A DNA stretch of 64,000 nt from Anarhynchus alexandrinus. Lineage: Eukaryota > Chordata > Aves > Charadriiformes > Charadriidae. This document shows positions 11,364-22,788 of this stretch, piece by piece; the stretch's first letter is position 1; every line of letters begins with the position of its first letter. Location of the stretch: positions 109,988 to 173,987 of the forward strand of contig VUYV01000736.1 of NCBI GenBank assembly GCA_008711295.1, given 5' to 3'. Under the pieces are notes generated by a model. The model had not been told where the DNA came from, did not search any database, and saw nothing but the letters and a program-made list of their open reading frames with translations. Position numbers and translations under genes: made by a program.

Positions 11364-12539
11364 TTGCTATTCCTCACTAGAAAGTCTCACATCTGAGATT
11401 TTTAATACCATGCAGTTCTTTTCGTGCTTATTTTTTGACAGATTTTCTTTGTGGACCAACTCTTAATTTTTTTGACCTACTGTTCAATGTATCAGACTAT
11501 CCTCAGCCTTTTTACTGGGGTCTGGGAAAACCGCTGTGCTTCATTTTTATGTGAACCCCACACAGAATACTTAAAATAGAGTGCGCATTTCCACAAGGCC
11601 CACAGGGCTTTTTCCTTCAGCCAGGTTCCCATGGTCTACTTGTGGTTCCTAAATTCTTAGTTTCACTTTGTGTCACAAGCCTTTACTATCTCCTTGACTT
11701 AAGGCTCCTCAAACGTTTCACATGTAATTTCAGGATTTGTGCATACGGATCCCATCTTACCAGCGCTATGCTGCAATCCATGTCCCCAAACCAAAAACGT
11801 GTAGGACAAAACTCTACACCTGAGACAGAACAAGCTCTCTTTACTTTCAGTGGAGGAAACTAAGCAATCTAGAAAATGATTAATTTGACCTATCTTAAGC
11901 ATCTGCTTTAGGACAGAATGAATCACTCTCTAGAAAGGTCTGCTTCTCTCCCTCCATAAAGTGAGTCTAGACACTGAGCTCAGATTAGATGGCTACAGAT
12001 GCATGCAGATGAATCTCACCAATGCAAAGGCAGGAAACAAGCCAGACAGACGGACAAGAGCAGTTCATGGGTGAACGGCAGAGGGAAGGCAACGCAATGA
12101 TAACTATTCAAAAAAGTTTACAGGCCTGAGACAGTCTGGTTTAGTTGAACATACAAAGCAACAACAACAAAACCTTCCAAAATCCAAACCAGTATTTGCC
12201 CAGCTGATGCAGCTTTAGTGTATGACTACTCCTGGATTTACTGGCTGAGGCTAAGCTCTCACAGAACAGCGTCCGTCAATCAGCGTCCAGCTGGTTGGGA
12301 CTCTCCAAGGCACACTGGCAGTGATGATGATGACCGCTAGTCTCAGTTATATGGGTCTTTTTCCTCTCCCTGATGGATTGTAGCAATGCAAGATACCTGT
12401 TAGAAAAGTCTCCCCAGCAGTGCCTTCAGGCCCTGGCTTCCAGGACGTTGGTCAACAGCTTCTCTCCTCTACTAAAATGGGACTCCGCTGCTTATCTGAC
12501 AGAGAAGCACACCGTCTGACATGTTCTCACAAGCTTTTT
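11364..12539. other. Non-coding stretch, nothing recognised
   Basis: No coding or repeat signal apart from a minor direct repeat of CAGCGTCC, 14 bases apart, near 12270-12291. Overlapping frames of about 75 codons on both strands near 11642-11926 are judged chance. Confidence 0.5.
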
Positions 12540-12870
12540 AACTTTAGAAAGCAGACAAAAAAGAGAAAAAAAATCCCAAACCCTATTTTTAAGTCAACCC
12601 TCAACATTTTGCTTAACCCAAACCAATTTCTTTTCAAGTAATTTATTTTTTATTTAAACTAAGTGAATCTCAAGATCAAAAAGAAAAAACAGCTCAAAAT
12701 ACTCAAAACATTTTGTTTCTAATTGTTAACTTTTTGTTTCTAAGTCTAAAAATGAAACATTTCAACATTTTAAAAATTTTTTGTTTTCTTCCCCAATAAT
12801 TTGGTGATCCAAAAATCTCCTAAAAATTCTATTTTTAATTATTTTCCCCCAAAAAATTCATCCAACACCC
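12540..12870. repeat. AT-rich low-complexity block with internal direct repeat
   Basis: About 330 bases dominated by A and T homopolymer-like runs. TTTTGTTTCTAA occurs at 12711-12722 and again at 12732-12743. The mixture of A-rich then T-rich runs with CCCC interruptions resembles a decayed interspersed repeat, which I recall from reptile genomes without being able to name it. It could also be simple low-complexity DNA or a matrix-attachment-type sequence. Confidence 0.45.
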
Positions 12871-15800
12871 ATCTTTTGTCATTCAACATTCAAGGGAACC
12901 TGAAAATGGATTCCAAAGGACTACGAGAAAATATTTAACATCTCTGCCAAAACTAGGTGGCTTCCAACTATTTTTAGTAAGTGCAGGGAAGTTTACTCTA
13001 TGCGCACCTTGTCTCATACCAGATTTTGCAGCTCCTGCCTGCACGCACTCCTCTGAGCTTCCCTGGAGAGTCAGCTCTGTGTAACACTGGGCTGACACCC
13101 ACTGCACTCAGTCAAAGTCCTTCCACTAAATTCAACCATCAGGATTAGGATTTTGGTTCTGTTCAAGCTAAACAAGGCTCCAATTGCTGAAACAGGAGGA
13201 AGCGTTGCGTGCTAACTATGCAGTTATCTTGCTATCGGTCTGGAATTTGTCTTGCAGACCCCTGCCAGCGCGTGGACACAGGAACAAGTCACAAGCAGCA
13301 TCTGTGCAACACAGTGCAGTGATCCTCCATGGCAGATTTCCTTCTCCTCGTGCTCTTATTGCACAGGAAAGATGACACGAAGCAAGGCAGCCTACCTCTC
13401 AGGGAAAAAAGGGGCGAGAGACCTTGTATTCACTGTAGGCTGCACCACGCACGCAGCCAGTTAGTATGGAGCAGACGACGCGCTGAAAATTCACAAGCTA
13501 GTTTAATCTGCTACAACTTGCTCACTTGACCTTACCCGTAGGCACTTCTTCCTGCTAGGGGCAAGGCACGTCTGCCTGCAACTGATTCCAGACATTTTTA
13601 TGCTTAAGATTTAAAGACAGCATGGCACAAACTCCAGGATGCACGGGGAGATATGCTGCTTCCTGAAGCACCTGAAGAGCAGAGCACTCATTCCCTAATT
13701 GGGCCAATCTTTTTGCTATGCGGATCTGACAGGCTGAGATGACATGCTCTTCTTGGAACATGCAAAAGAGTCATAAGTTGGGACCAACAAGGAAAGCCGG
13801 TTTGCAGTATAACTAGGTTTTAACCAGGCTTTGCAACTGAAGTTTCAACATGATCAATGAATCATTATCACATACACGGTTACCGATCACATCTTGGCTA
13901 TAAAAGGGAAGTGTTATGCAAGGAAGCTGTTTTTTGTGGTCCCGCAGCATTATGGTTATTCAAATAGCACAGCCCAGCCCTGCCTTTGAGTGCTGAAAAG
14001 GACATTGAGTTGACAGATTAGAAGTGTAATTGAGAGATGAACAGACCTCAAATCAAAGAACATGGAAGTACTTCTTGGGAGTATTTAGCTACTAAAATTG
14101 GACCCCAGGGCAATCAACAAATAAGAACCATAGTACAAGCGAACAACTGCAAATTGGCAAAACTGAAAACCAGAAGTCAGCTCTGTGCAATATCCCATAT
14201 TTATTCCAAGAAAAGGTCATGCTCTTCATCTTGCTTTGAAGAGCAGGCAGTGAGAGATCACAGTTTTTCTAGTCCTTTCCTGCAAGTTTTTAATTGCCAT
14301 TCCTTGCTCTCTTGCATCACGTAATTTGGTTTTCCTAATTCACAAATCAGCATAAGCTAATAAAACTGTTTAAGAGACGGCAGCATTGTTTCCAAGTTGT
14401 TTCGTTGTTCGCTATTATCCCACAACTAATCCCTCAACTCAAAACCGTAACTCATTTCCTCCTTTATTCTCCCTCTACATGAAATAGACAGGTTCAATCC
14501 TGCCCCACCACAAATGGGAAAGGTGAGGTTGTATCTCCCTGGAGCGTGTGCGATTTCAATTACCTAATGTGCGTATCATCTATCATGTCAGGAAAAAACT
14601 TCTAAATGATTTTCAACAGGTTTAGCTGATTTCACACATATAGAAAAGCTTCTAATGGAAATGAAAAAAAAACCCAAACCAAAAACCACAAACCAACCAA
14701 GAATTAACTATCTTTCAGATTTCAAGTTACCAAAAGCTTCCCTACACCAGCCAAGCCAAACTTTACCTATCTGAAAATCTCCTGATACTTTGTCTAGTGT
14801 ACAAAGGCTGCTCCTGATGGGGCTGAGTCATCTTTACATTAATTGTTCTGCTAGTGTAAAAAAGACTTGAATCACAATTATGCCTACTTTAAGGGTAAGA
14901 TGAAGGAATATCACCTTAGCACAAAAGAGCTTTTGCTTGCATATAACAAGCAGGTATCAATCTGATTTCTGTTTAGCATCCATTCCTCATCTGAAGCTTG
15001 ATTCTCCACAGCTTTGTCACAGAAACAAGCACTTCCCATGGCTTTGCATGTGGTCCATAGTGAAATGCCCAACTTCACAAGGTGTTACACCCACGTTGTG
15101 CAGGGTGAATAACTGTATCTGGGTGTAAGGGAATAATAAATCAAGTTGTCAGCACTTTGCATATCCTGCAGGTCCTAAACCAGAAAAACAGAATGCAGAT
15201 CATGGGGCTCAGAGAAAGAAGTAATCCATCCTGCCCCACAATTTGTAGTAGGGTGAAGAAGATATATGTTACCTTCCCCATCTCTGTGGGCACATCCACG
15301 GGCTGCCTCAGCATGGCGCATCTTTTCTGTGTGAATGGCATTTTCAGTGCAAGCGCTTGCTCGCAGGGAAAACAAAGTGCTGCAGGATGGGAACATCTGT
15401 CTGCAAAAAGCAGATAGACAGGACCAGCACGTGGGGCTGAAGGGGTATGGCTGCAGCTCACACCCTTCAGTGCAGGAGCCACTACTGTAAGATGACCGCT
15501 GATTCTGCACAACTAACATTAACTGTTAGTCGTCTAGAAATCAGTGTCCCAAGATTTAATCTAAAAAAAAAAATTATTCATCATTATTTCATCCACAGCA
15601 GGTATTTTTCCAAATTATGGTTCAGGTAAACTGCCCCTGATTTTAGCATCAACCTATCCAAGCAGACCAGAAATGGGTTTTCTCAGCCCTACTCACCGGA
15701 CATCAGTCCGTCAAAACCTGTTATCTGGAAACCATGGAAGCAACTTTGTTTCCAGAGCGGTCCCCATTGCTCTCGTTACCCATTCCCTCACCCCGACACC

Positions 15801-17036
15801 TTCAAACAAGCGATCAGAAAATAGATGAAGGTTCATCACCACAGGGGCAGTTGTAAATATGAAAATATACACGCCTGCTCAAACTTACACTCTCTGTTCA
15901 CATGATGCCTAATAACAATACAAATCCAACTCTGACTAGGACCACCAAGACATCACCGTTACACAAATAACAGCAAACACAACCATACTCATTATTTGTA
16001 CTTCAGTAATACCCACTTTTTCCAAGAATACTTGAGGTTAAACTGTGCTTAGCCCTGTGCTTCACTTACTGTGCTTAGTTTCAAAGCTCTACGAGATTTT
16101 CCCCAGGAAGAGAGTGCAGCGTAAGGTATTAAAAGAGCAAGTAAAGAGGTGGGCAGTAGGTGCAATGTACAATGCCACCAAGCAAAAAGAAAACTAACAG
16201 GACCATGTCTAGGTCGTTTTGTCTAAGAAGCAATAGTATAGAACTGGAAGAAGAAAAATACCTCACAAATACCTCCTATCAGATGTCAATGATGTATTTT
16301 TTAATAAAAATCCATCATCCCATTAGCATCAGCACCCCCTATTTGCCGCTTTCTCATGGCTATCAAAGCAGGAATAGCAAGAGAAAGGAGGGGGGATTTC
16401 AATGCTGATTTACATGCCTCTTAGCATGCCAGCTTTCTTCATTCTCACACAGAGGTTTTAAGTAAAAACAATTCTATTGCCTGCATGTTTGTAACACAGT
16501 CATTCCTACAGGTCTTCTGAGTAGAAGAAGTTGCAAAAAGAATTCAAATGGTCCTTAATAATTCCGGCTCAGAGCCAGTAATGTTTAACAGATAGAAGCA
16601 ATAAAAATAACCACTCTGGATGCTTCTGTTACATGACATAAATATTTCTCTTTTTTCTTTTGTGGAAGCTATTAGGCAAAAAATGCAGCTCAGCCCTGAG
16701 TTGAGACAATGAGTCTCCTGCATATTTGAAGAACTGCAGCACCCTTGTAACTTGTTACAGATGAGAACGAGCTCAAGGGCTAGCCCTTCTTTAAACGTAC
16801 AGACATCTCACAATGACCACAGCTCTCCTGCAAACAGACGGTAGTGAAGGGGGAATCCAAATGCTGGGAGTCCCAAAGGGTAGTAGCACCCAAAAACAAC
16901 AGCCGAGGTTCTGTTTATTTGCAATGTTTTAACAAACCAAAGATAAACCACCTGAAGAAGATAGCTCTGTGGGTTGTAGAATTAACAAATACCAGCGGAA
17001 AGGCATCAGCAGTAATCCCAGCAGATGCCCACCATA
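12871..17036. other. Long non-coding stretch, no firm feature
   Basis: About 4.2 kb with no convincing exon, RNA gene or recognisable repeat. The segment around 15075-15130 (TGTTACACCC, GGTGTAAGGG) and that at 14850-14880 faintly resemble old archosaur repeats with TTACACC/GGTGTAA arms, but too weakly to call. Frames up to 123 codons (15141-15512, minus) overlap others on the opposite strand and show no domain. Confidence 0.45.
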
Positions 17037-17347
17037 ACGATTCCCTGGCGCCAGTGAGATTCGAGCTGGTGCCGTGGCCTTTGCCTCACTGGGCTCAGCC
17101 ACAGGTTCCCGCAGCTCTTCAGCTGCCTACTTACACAAAGCTTTCAGGGACCAGCTTCCCCGTAGCCTCTACCCGTGGCAGCAGCTTGGGTCGAGGAGGA
17201 CCCAAGTAACACGAGCTGGGGACGCACACACAGGCACAGGCACAAACAATGCCACCGCATGAGCCTCGTTTCCTTAGGAAACCAGCCCAGAACCCACCCT
17301 TAACCTTCTCCCCGCTTCCAGCGTGGCCACGTCTTCTGCGCTGCTGA
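17037..17347. promoter_or_regulatory. CpG-enriched, GC-rich segment
   Basis: About 17 CpG dinucleotides lie in roughly 310 bases of GC-rich sequence, well above its surroundings. It overlaps chance-like frames on both strands, as GC-rich DNA tends to, because stop codons are AT-rich. It sits some 290 bases left of a Z-DNA-type tract and about 480 bases left of paired AP-1 sites. A cryptic promoter or enhancer is possible but unproven. Confidence 0.3.
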
Positions 17348-17625
17348 TGCAACGTGAAAAGCAGTGCTGGAAAACAAAGGCACTATTGACTAACTTTTCT
17401 GCAGGATTAAGATGACTATGCTAGCGTACAACAAAGGTTTCAATGATTTCAACACCGAGCGCTAAGTAACAGGAACACAGCTTGGCAATAAATCCAGAGA
17501 TTACCTGTTGAAACATTAATGGCAAACACCTTTTGATGTGGGCTGCTTTATGTGGTGCAAAAGCCAGCACTGTAATTATGCATTTCCTTTCTATGAATCT
17601 AGTCTTTAAAAGTAAAGTATTACTC

Positions 17626-17679
17626 GGGGGGTGGGGGGTGCGCACGCGTATGTGCATGTGCGTGCATGTGTGTGTGTGT
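17626..17679 (+). repeat. G-rich run plus 42-bp alternating purine/pyrimidine (Z-DNA-type) tract
   Basis: Two runs of six G (17626-17631, 17633-17638) are followed by strict purine/pyrimidine alternation from 17638 to 17679. The left part carries CG and GC steps (GTGCGCACGCG), the middle TGCATG units, and the right end a (TG) run. GC/CG and GT/AC steps favour left-handed Z-DNA. It is also a TG microsatellite. Confidence 0.75.
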
Positions 17680-17824
17680 TACAGGAAATACTCTACAGCT
17701 GAGCCTGTGATTTACCAGCGTAGCTGCACGTAGTAAATCTGCAACAGGGGACCTCAGCCGTTTCATTCATCGCGCACCAAGCACAGGGCTAAAACAATTG
17801 CCACACTACAGACAAATGCCAGCG

Positions 17825-17912
17825 TGAGTCATACCAGCCAGAGTGCAAACATGTTTGCTGTTGGGTGAGTCAGAATATCACATCCTGAATTCACAAACCT
17901 TCCTATAAATAA
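17825..17912. promoter_or_regulatory. Paired AP-1 sites with MEF2-like site
   Basis: TGAGTCA, the consensus AP-1 (Fos/Jun) site, occurs at 17825-17831 and 17876-17882. CTATAAATAA, close to the MEF2 consensus, lies at 17903-17912. The clustering within 90 bases is seen; enhancer activity is inferred. A single AP-1 heptamer is common by chance, so only the combination is notable. Confidence 0.3.
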
Positions 17913-18387
17913 TAATTTCCGAAATTGTTGCATTTCTTCAATACAATGCAATTTTAAATGTGATGCCAAATCTATAAAGGCCTTCCTGACTACGAAGAAA
18001 ATGTTTTTTTCCTATTCCCTTTTGTTCTTGATTACATGTACCTACTACTACCTGGCAGTAGGCTTTCTACAGTGACTGAAGTGGTAATTGCATCAATTCA
18101 TACTTAGCAAAACCTAAACATGTCTCAAAATGTGTGGCAAATGAGAGATACCCAAAATAAGAGAGAGAACTAAACCCAAGCCATAGAACGTTTTGCTTAC
18201 TGTATAGGCTTTCTGTATCAGCACTTCTTTAAGAGATGCTCTAATTCTGACATGCTTTAGCACGTTCGGCATTCAGAGAAAAGGAACGTCACACTGGCAT
18301 GGGACACAGACTAGCTGAGAAAAGGGGTAAGATATGCCAGAGAAGTGGCGAGAGAGGCCATGCCAGCATCCTGCACGCAGGCAGGGA

Positions 18388-18470
18388 GGGACCAGGCCTG
18401 CCACTGTGCTTAATAGCAAAAGCACGGTCCCCGCTTCAAGAAGCGCTCAGCCTCAGTACAGCATACAGAG
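18388..18470 (+). repeat. Decayed old amniote repeat (type with CACTGTGCT ... GGTCCCCGC)
   Basis: GGGACCAGGCCTGCCACTGT and CACGGTCCCCGCTTCAAGAA follow the order of an ancient repeat I remember from turtle, crocodile and bird genomes (roughly: cccattgtgctaggtgctg, spacer, ggtccctgccccaaagagc). The same family appears to recur at 30140 and 39347, also in + orientation. Family name uncertain and divergence high. Confidence 0.4.
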
Positions 18471-19086
18471 ATCATTCTTCTCAGAGAGTAAGAACATACC
18501 TGTTAACAAAATAAATGCACTGTAATAACTGGCAATGATTATCCACAACTGCCTTTAATTCAGGAAAGCATCTGAATCAGAAGTCATGCAAGTGCCATTT
18601 GAAATAGGGCTGAACTTAAGGCTATGACCAAATTTATTCAAGAGAGTGCTGATAAAGATGTGCGATGTCTGCGAGCAAGGAAAAAAAATTGTGATTTTGT
18701 GCAAGATTGGGGGGTGTGTTTTCAGTTAGGAACGCACTCTCATCTTACACGAAAAGGAATTCATATGCATACAAATCTCCTTACCTCAAATCAAGACAGT
18801 CTTGCTTTCTGCTAATTGTTTTGTGGAATAACCAGTCAGAAGTTCATTTCTGTTACCTTTCTCAAGCAAAATAAAAGGCCTTTTAGAAAAATTTTATTGC
18901 TAAAACAATGAAATTCTCCTGGGAATGACTTCGTTATGGAAATGAAGTGACAGCTTCTTTTATCTAGCCAAGCAGTAAGTCTGCATTTATAAAAGGCATT
19001 CTGTGCACAAAGTACAGTGAGTGGGAGGACATGAAAACGCTATTTTTAATCCAGATTTCAGCGTTCCTCCCATACAGATCTCCTGG

Positions 19087-19124
19087 AATAATAACAGCAA
19101 CAACAATAATGATAATTAATAATG
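19087..19124. repeat. Imperfect AAT/AAC trinucleotide microsatellite
   Basis: A stretch of ATAATAACAGCAACAACAAT-type units followed by AATGATAATTAATAAT. Degenerate and AT-rich. Confidence 0.7.
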
Positions 19125-19658
19125 CCAAAAAAGGAGTATCATCTTAAAGGTGAGTGACATGTGAGAAAGCAAATTGTAGTTAGGGACTTGTAAGATTTAG
19201 GGACAAATGTAAGGTTCTTTCAAATAAACTGCCATTGCACCATGAATTTAACAGGATTTGAGATTTTCCCCCTAAATTTGATACTGTAATTTAAAAAAAA
19301 GGGTAATAAATTATCATTATGTGCAACACATGCTGCATCTCTACCATTTGTTTTCTTGCATCAATTGATATTTTCAGAAACACCACTAAACAAGAACTTA
19401 ACTGTGGAGTTGATGCTGTCACTATGTTTGGGTAAGTGATCATGACAGCTTTTAGACATGGGGAAGAAAGCAAACCTTGAGAAAATCCAGGGCTGAGTGA
19501 TGTTCTCAAATGCAATAAGAACAAGGGTAGGATGCAGACTTTGGCCCAAAGCTTAAAAAAAGACACTGGAAAGATCCTTCTCTGCTTTGCTGACATTTGG
19601 ACCTGTTGCTCAGGACACTGTCACAGAGCAAAGATGGTGAATTAACGTATACAAAGTG

Positions 19659-19743
19659 TGGGCCAAATCCTTCCTCCGCACCAGGAAAACACCAGCTTCA
19701 GTGAGCTTGGTGTGTAATTATCCGAGGGCAGAAGTTAGCCCTG
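19659..19743. repeat. Decayed archosaur-type repeat with GGCCAAAT / TTAGCC ends
   Basis: It starts GGGCCAAATCC at 19660 and ends GCAGAAGTTAGCCC. Between them, CACCAG and CTTCAGTG are followed by GGTGTGTAATTA. This is the layout of an old palindromic element I recall from reptile and bird genomes: GGGCCAAATCCTGC, TTACACC, a central CTTCAGTG, GGTGTAA, GCAGAATTTGGCCC. Its inverted ends suggest a non-autonomous DNA-transposon relic; that class assignment is inference. Confidence 0.45.
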
Positions 19744-20664
19744 ATTATCGAAAGATTGTTATTCAGCTGTGCTATCATCTACCAGTGGTAATTAGGACAA
19801 GCCTTTGCATTTCACACCTAATAAAAATTAACGAGAATGAGCAGGCAGTAACAAAACGCATGGGAGGCATACGCACGCCGAGGTGCAACGTGAAACCTGC
19901 TAGTGCGATCACACTTGGAGTAACCCCACCACTGGAAAGCCCCCATTTCACGCCAAATTAGAGCAAGCTGGAGAAATCACACACACTGTCTCTCCCTCTC
20001 TTACACTCGGCAGCTCTAACACAGAAACACGTCAGAGTCTGGCACTGACTCATGTTTCAAACTCAGGAGCACCCCCTAACACGTGCGCCCACCCCCCTTT
20101 CCCTGCACACTCCTTTTCTGGTGCTGCTGCCACAGGGTACCAACCCTGTCCAAGTGATTTCCCTCCAGGTTTTTAGTCCACTTTGCTGGCAATGCAAAAC
20201 CCTCATTAGCAGTAGCATGAAACATGCAGGAACCAGCGCCCTGGGCATGCTACTCCCCCAGTGAAAAATCAGCCACATACCTACTCAGGTAAGATCTGTT
20301 TCCAAAAGCTATCATTTAAGGACCATTCAGGGCACGCCTGAAGGCACTTCCGCACTCTCACCCTCCTACAAGATGAATTTTCATGCCATTAACCTTTATT
20401 TGCCTTTTATACAGTAAAATCTAAGTCTATTAGAATATAGAGTTCCAGTTTGGTATTTTGATCACCTCCATTTGCTTCATGGGAAAAGTGCGGTGGTAAC
20501 AGAAAAAAAAGTACGTAGGACTGAATAAGTTAGCACCATTTTCCTTTTTTGTCCATTGCTTGCTGCTAAACACGTTTGCTGCTGGTCACTTGCCTAGCTC
20601 GCTGCCAGCAAATGCTCAGCTGGGCACGTCACCAATGTTTCACCCTCAATAAAATTAAATCACA

Positions 20665-20858
20665 ATAATACTTAGCACTCATTTAGGGTTTTATATATTA
20701 CAAACACTGTAAAAAAAAAATAATTAACTGCACACTCCGTAACACTCCTGCAAGGTATGCTGAGTATTATTATTCATACCTTATGCAAAGGGCAATTTCA
20801 CTGCAGAAGGGATAATTGACCTGCCCAAAGCTATGCAACACAGGTGCTCCTGTTTCCT
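20665..20858 (-). repeat. MIR-like ancient SINE relic, minus orientation
   Basis: Read on the + strand it follows the reverse-complement layout of MIR: a TTAGCACTCATTTAG-like start, then AACACTCCTGCAAGGTATG, GAGTATTATTATTCATACC, GCAGAAGGGATAATTGACCT and GCCCAAAGCTATGCAACACA. These correspond to the MIR segments for ACAACCCTGTGAGGTAG, TATTATTATCCCC, ACAGATGAGGAAACTGAG and TTGCCCAAGGTCACACAGC. Many substitutions and an internal A10 run are present. Related old amniote SINEs cannot be excluded. Confidence 0.5.
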
Positions 20859-22764
20859 TGTACTCTCCTTATTCCAACTGACCAGTTTCAGCCTTTCCTG
20901 AAATTTAGAGTCCTGCCTTCATTTCTGCCTCTTTCTGCTGCTGAAGTAAAGGAGGGAACAAGTCTCTGTCCCCGGGGATATGGGTGGCACGTGAGTGGTG
21001 TGAGTGGTCCCTGGTTGCGTTGGCTTGCGGTGGGACCAGAATTGACTGGAGCTGCAGCACTCCTCCCTGTGGGAAGCGGGGATTAGCTGTAGATAACAAT
21101 TTGGTCTCAAGGCCACTATAGGCCCTTTTCACAAAAGACAACCAAGTTTTAGTCTCTGTGGACGCCTTCTAGTACCGCAGAGGACAGCAGAGGACTCAGC
21201 AGTGTACGTATACCAAAACCCTCTCCTCATGCTCCCCTCCCTTCCCCTCAACCGCAAAAAAAAGGTAAGACTGAACAAATAAAGGTTTTATCCGGGATAA
21301 ACAGCGGCAGGGCAGAAGCAGTGGCTACTGCCTGCTCTTGCAGGCTGCAGCCATCCCTGCCAACTGTTGCATGGTAGAAAAGACCACGCCGGGCTTGCCT
21401 GCAGCCACTGCTGCTGCTGGCTTGTCAGATGGACCTGAATCTTTTAACCACCTCTTTGAGGTGAAAACCCTCATGTCACAGACTGGACAACAGAGTAATG
21501 TAGTCAGAGCTCCTGTTACAACACCAGCTGTTCATCCTGCACTGCCACCAATAGCCACAGTTGGGACCCAACTGCGCTTACTACGTCAGAAATCACAGTT
21601 TTTCTACCTGTAAAAGATCTGTACCCTTATGTGCAGTGACATGATTAAAGCAGAAACCTTACCTGCTAGCAGTGTGGATGTAATTATCACAGTTTAAAAA
21701 AGGGCTTTTACTGGCAAAGCTCATCCCCGTTCAGAAACCAAGTAAGCCCCACCTTTGATCAAAGCAGTTAGACTGGAAAAGCACTTGAACACGTCGATCA
21801 GCTCCTGAAGTAAAACAAGGCTTAAGTAGAGGGGTTTATCTCACCTAACCTCTCACTTCTAACCATGTTTGGTTGGGTCAGGGCCAACTTAGTGTAACCA
21901 GATCCGCAGCCCTAGCCACAGGTTTTGATTGCCCTGAAGCACTAGCTCAAGCCAAAGCCTCTTTAGCTATCCCACCTAAGAGTGCCATCACCCCTGCAGA
22001 TCAGCAGATGAGCTCCACAGTTTAAGTGGATTAGCTGTGCTGAACAACCCTGCTACATCCAGTTCTCATGTCGGCAGCACTCGAGCTTCAATCAGCAGTG
22101 ATCTTATATTCAGCTGCTCTGGAAGGTTTTGCTGCAGAGGACAGAGCTGGGCTACGGACAAACTTGAGCTGTCCCCAGGCCCTAGGAGAAAGACTGCTTG
22201 CAGCTGGGGCTCGGTGGGCAACCTAAGGGGCTCAGTGAGACAGTAGTGTCCGTGAAGACTGCTCCCTCCCGCACCCTCTCTGGCACCAGGGTTTGGGGTT
22301 GCCTTTCCACTACAGCGTGTGACTAAGATGAAAAATATCAGCCTGACATGTCACACACCGCCTTGTCATGGCCTCTTAAGCAAAATCACCAGCACACAGC
22401 AAATCAGTGCTTAAACTGACAAAGTAACAGGACGCCCTCCTGATCCCACCTACCCTAGCCACCTATCTTAATCTGGGAGGAACAGCCTCTGCCATGGCTT
22501 AGCAGTTACAAAACTCGGTTCCAGCAAACTTCTCTCAGAAAGCAATAAATTGCCATTTCCCAGGTACACCATATCCCTCTCTCGCCACTCCTCCCAAAGG
22601 CAGCAGGCAGAAGTGCCACATAACATAACATAATCAGTGTGAAGTTGTAACAGTGTGGGAGAATGTGGCAATTCATGGAAAATGTCATCGACCAAAAGGC
22701 AATTAGCAGCGAGTCTAAATGCAGAAGCAGAAGGGAGTGGTTTCCTAACAAAACAAGCCTTGTT
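20859..22764. other. Non-coding stretch, nothing recognised
   Basis: Mixed composition, GC-richer near 20940-21090 and 22040-22240. A 91-codon frame at 21338-21613 is Ala/Pro/Thr-rich and lacks a domain or splice-type borders of note. No repeat family recognised. Confidence 0.45.
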
Positions 22765-22788
22765 AAAAAAAAAAAAAAAGAAAAAAAA
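22765..22788. repeat. Poly-A tract (A15 G A8)
   Basis: Fifteen A, one G and eight A, then CCCC. No retroposed body is recognisable upstream. Confidence 0.9.

Noticed and set aside
14488..14502. GGTTCAATCC resembling a tRNA B box
   Set aside because: No acceptor stem, A box or cloverleaf around it.
15035..15135. Possible extra copy of the TTACACC/GGTGTAA archosaur repeat
   Set aside because: Only two short motifs agree, and order and spacing do not fit well enough.
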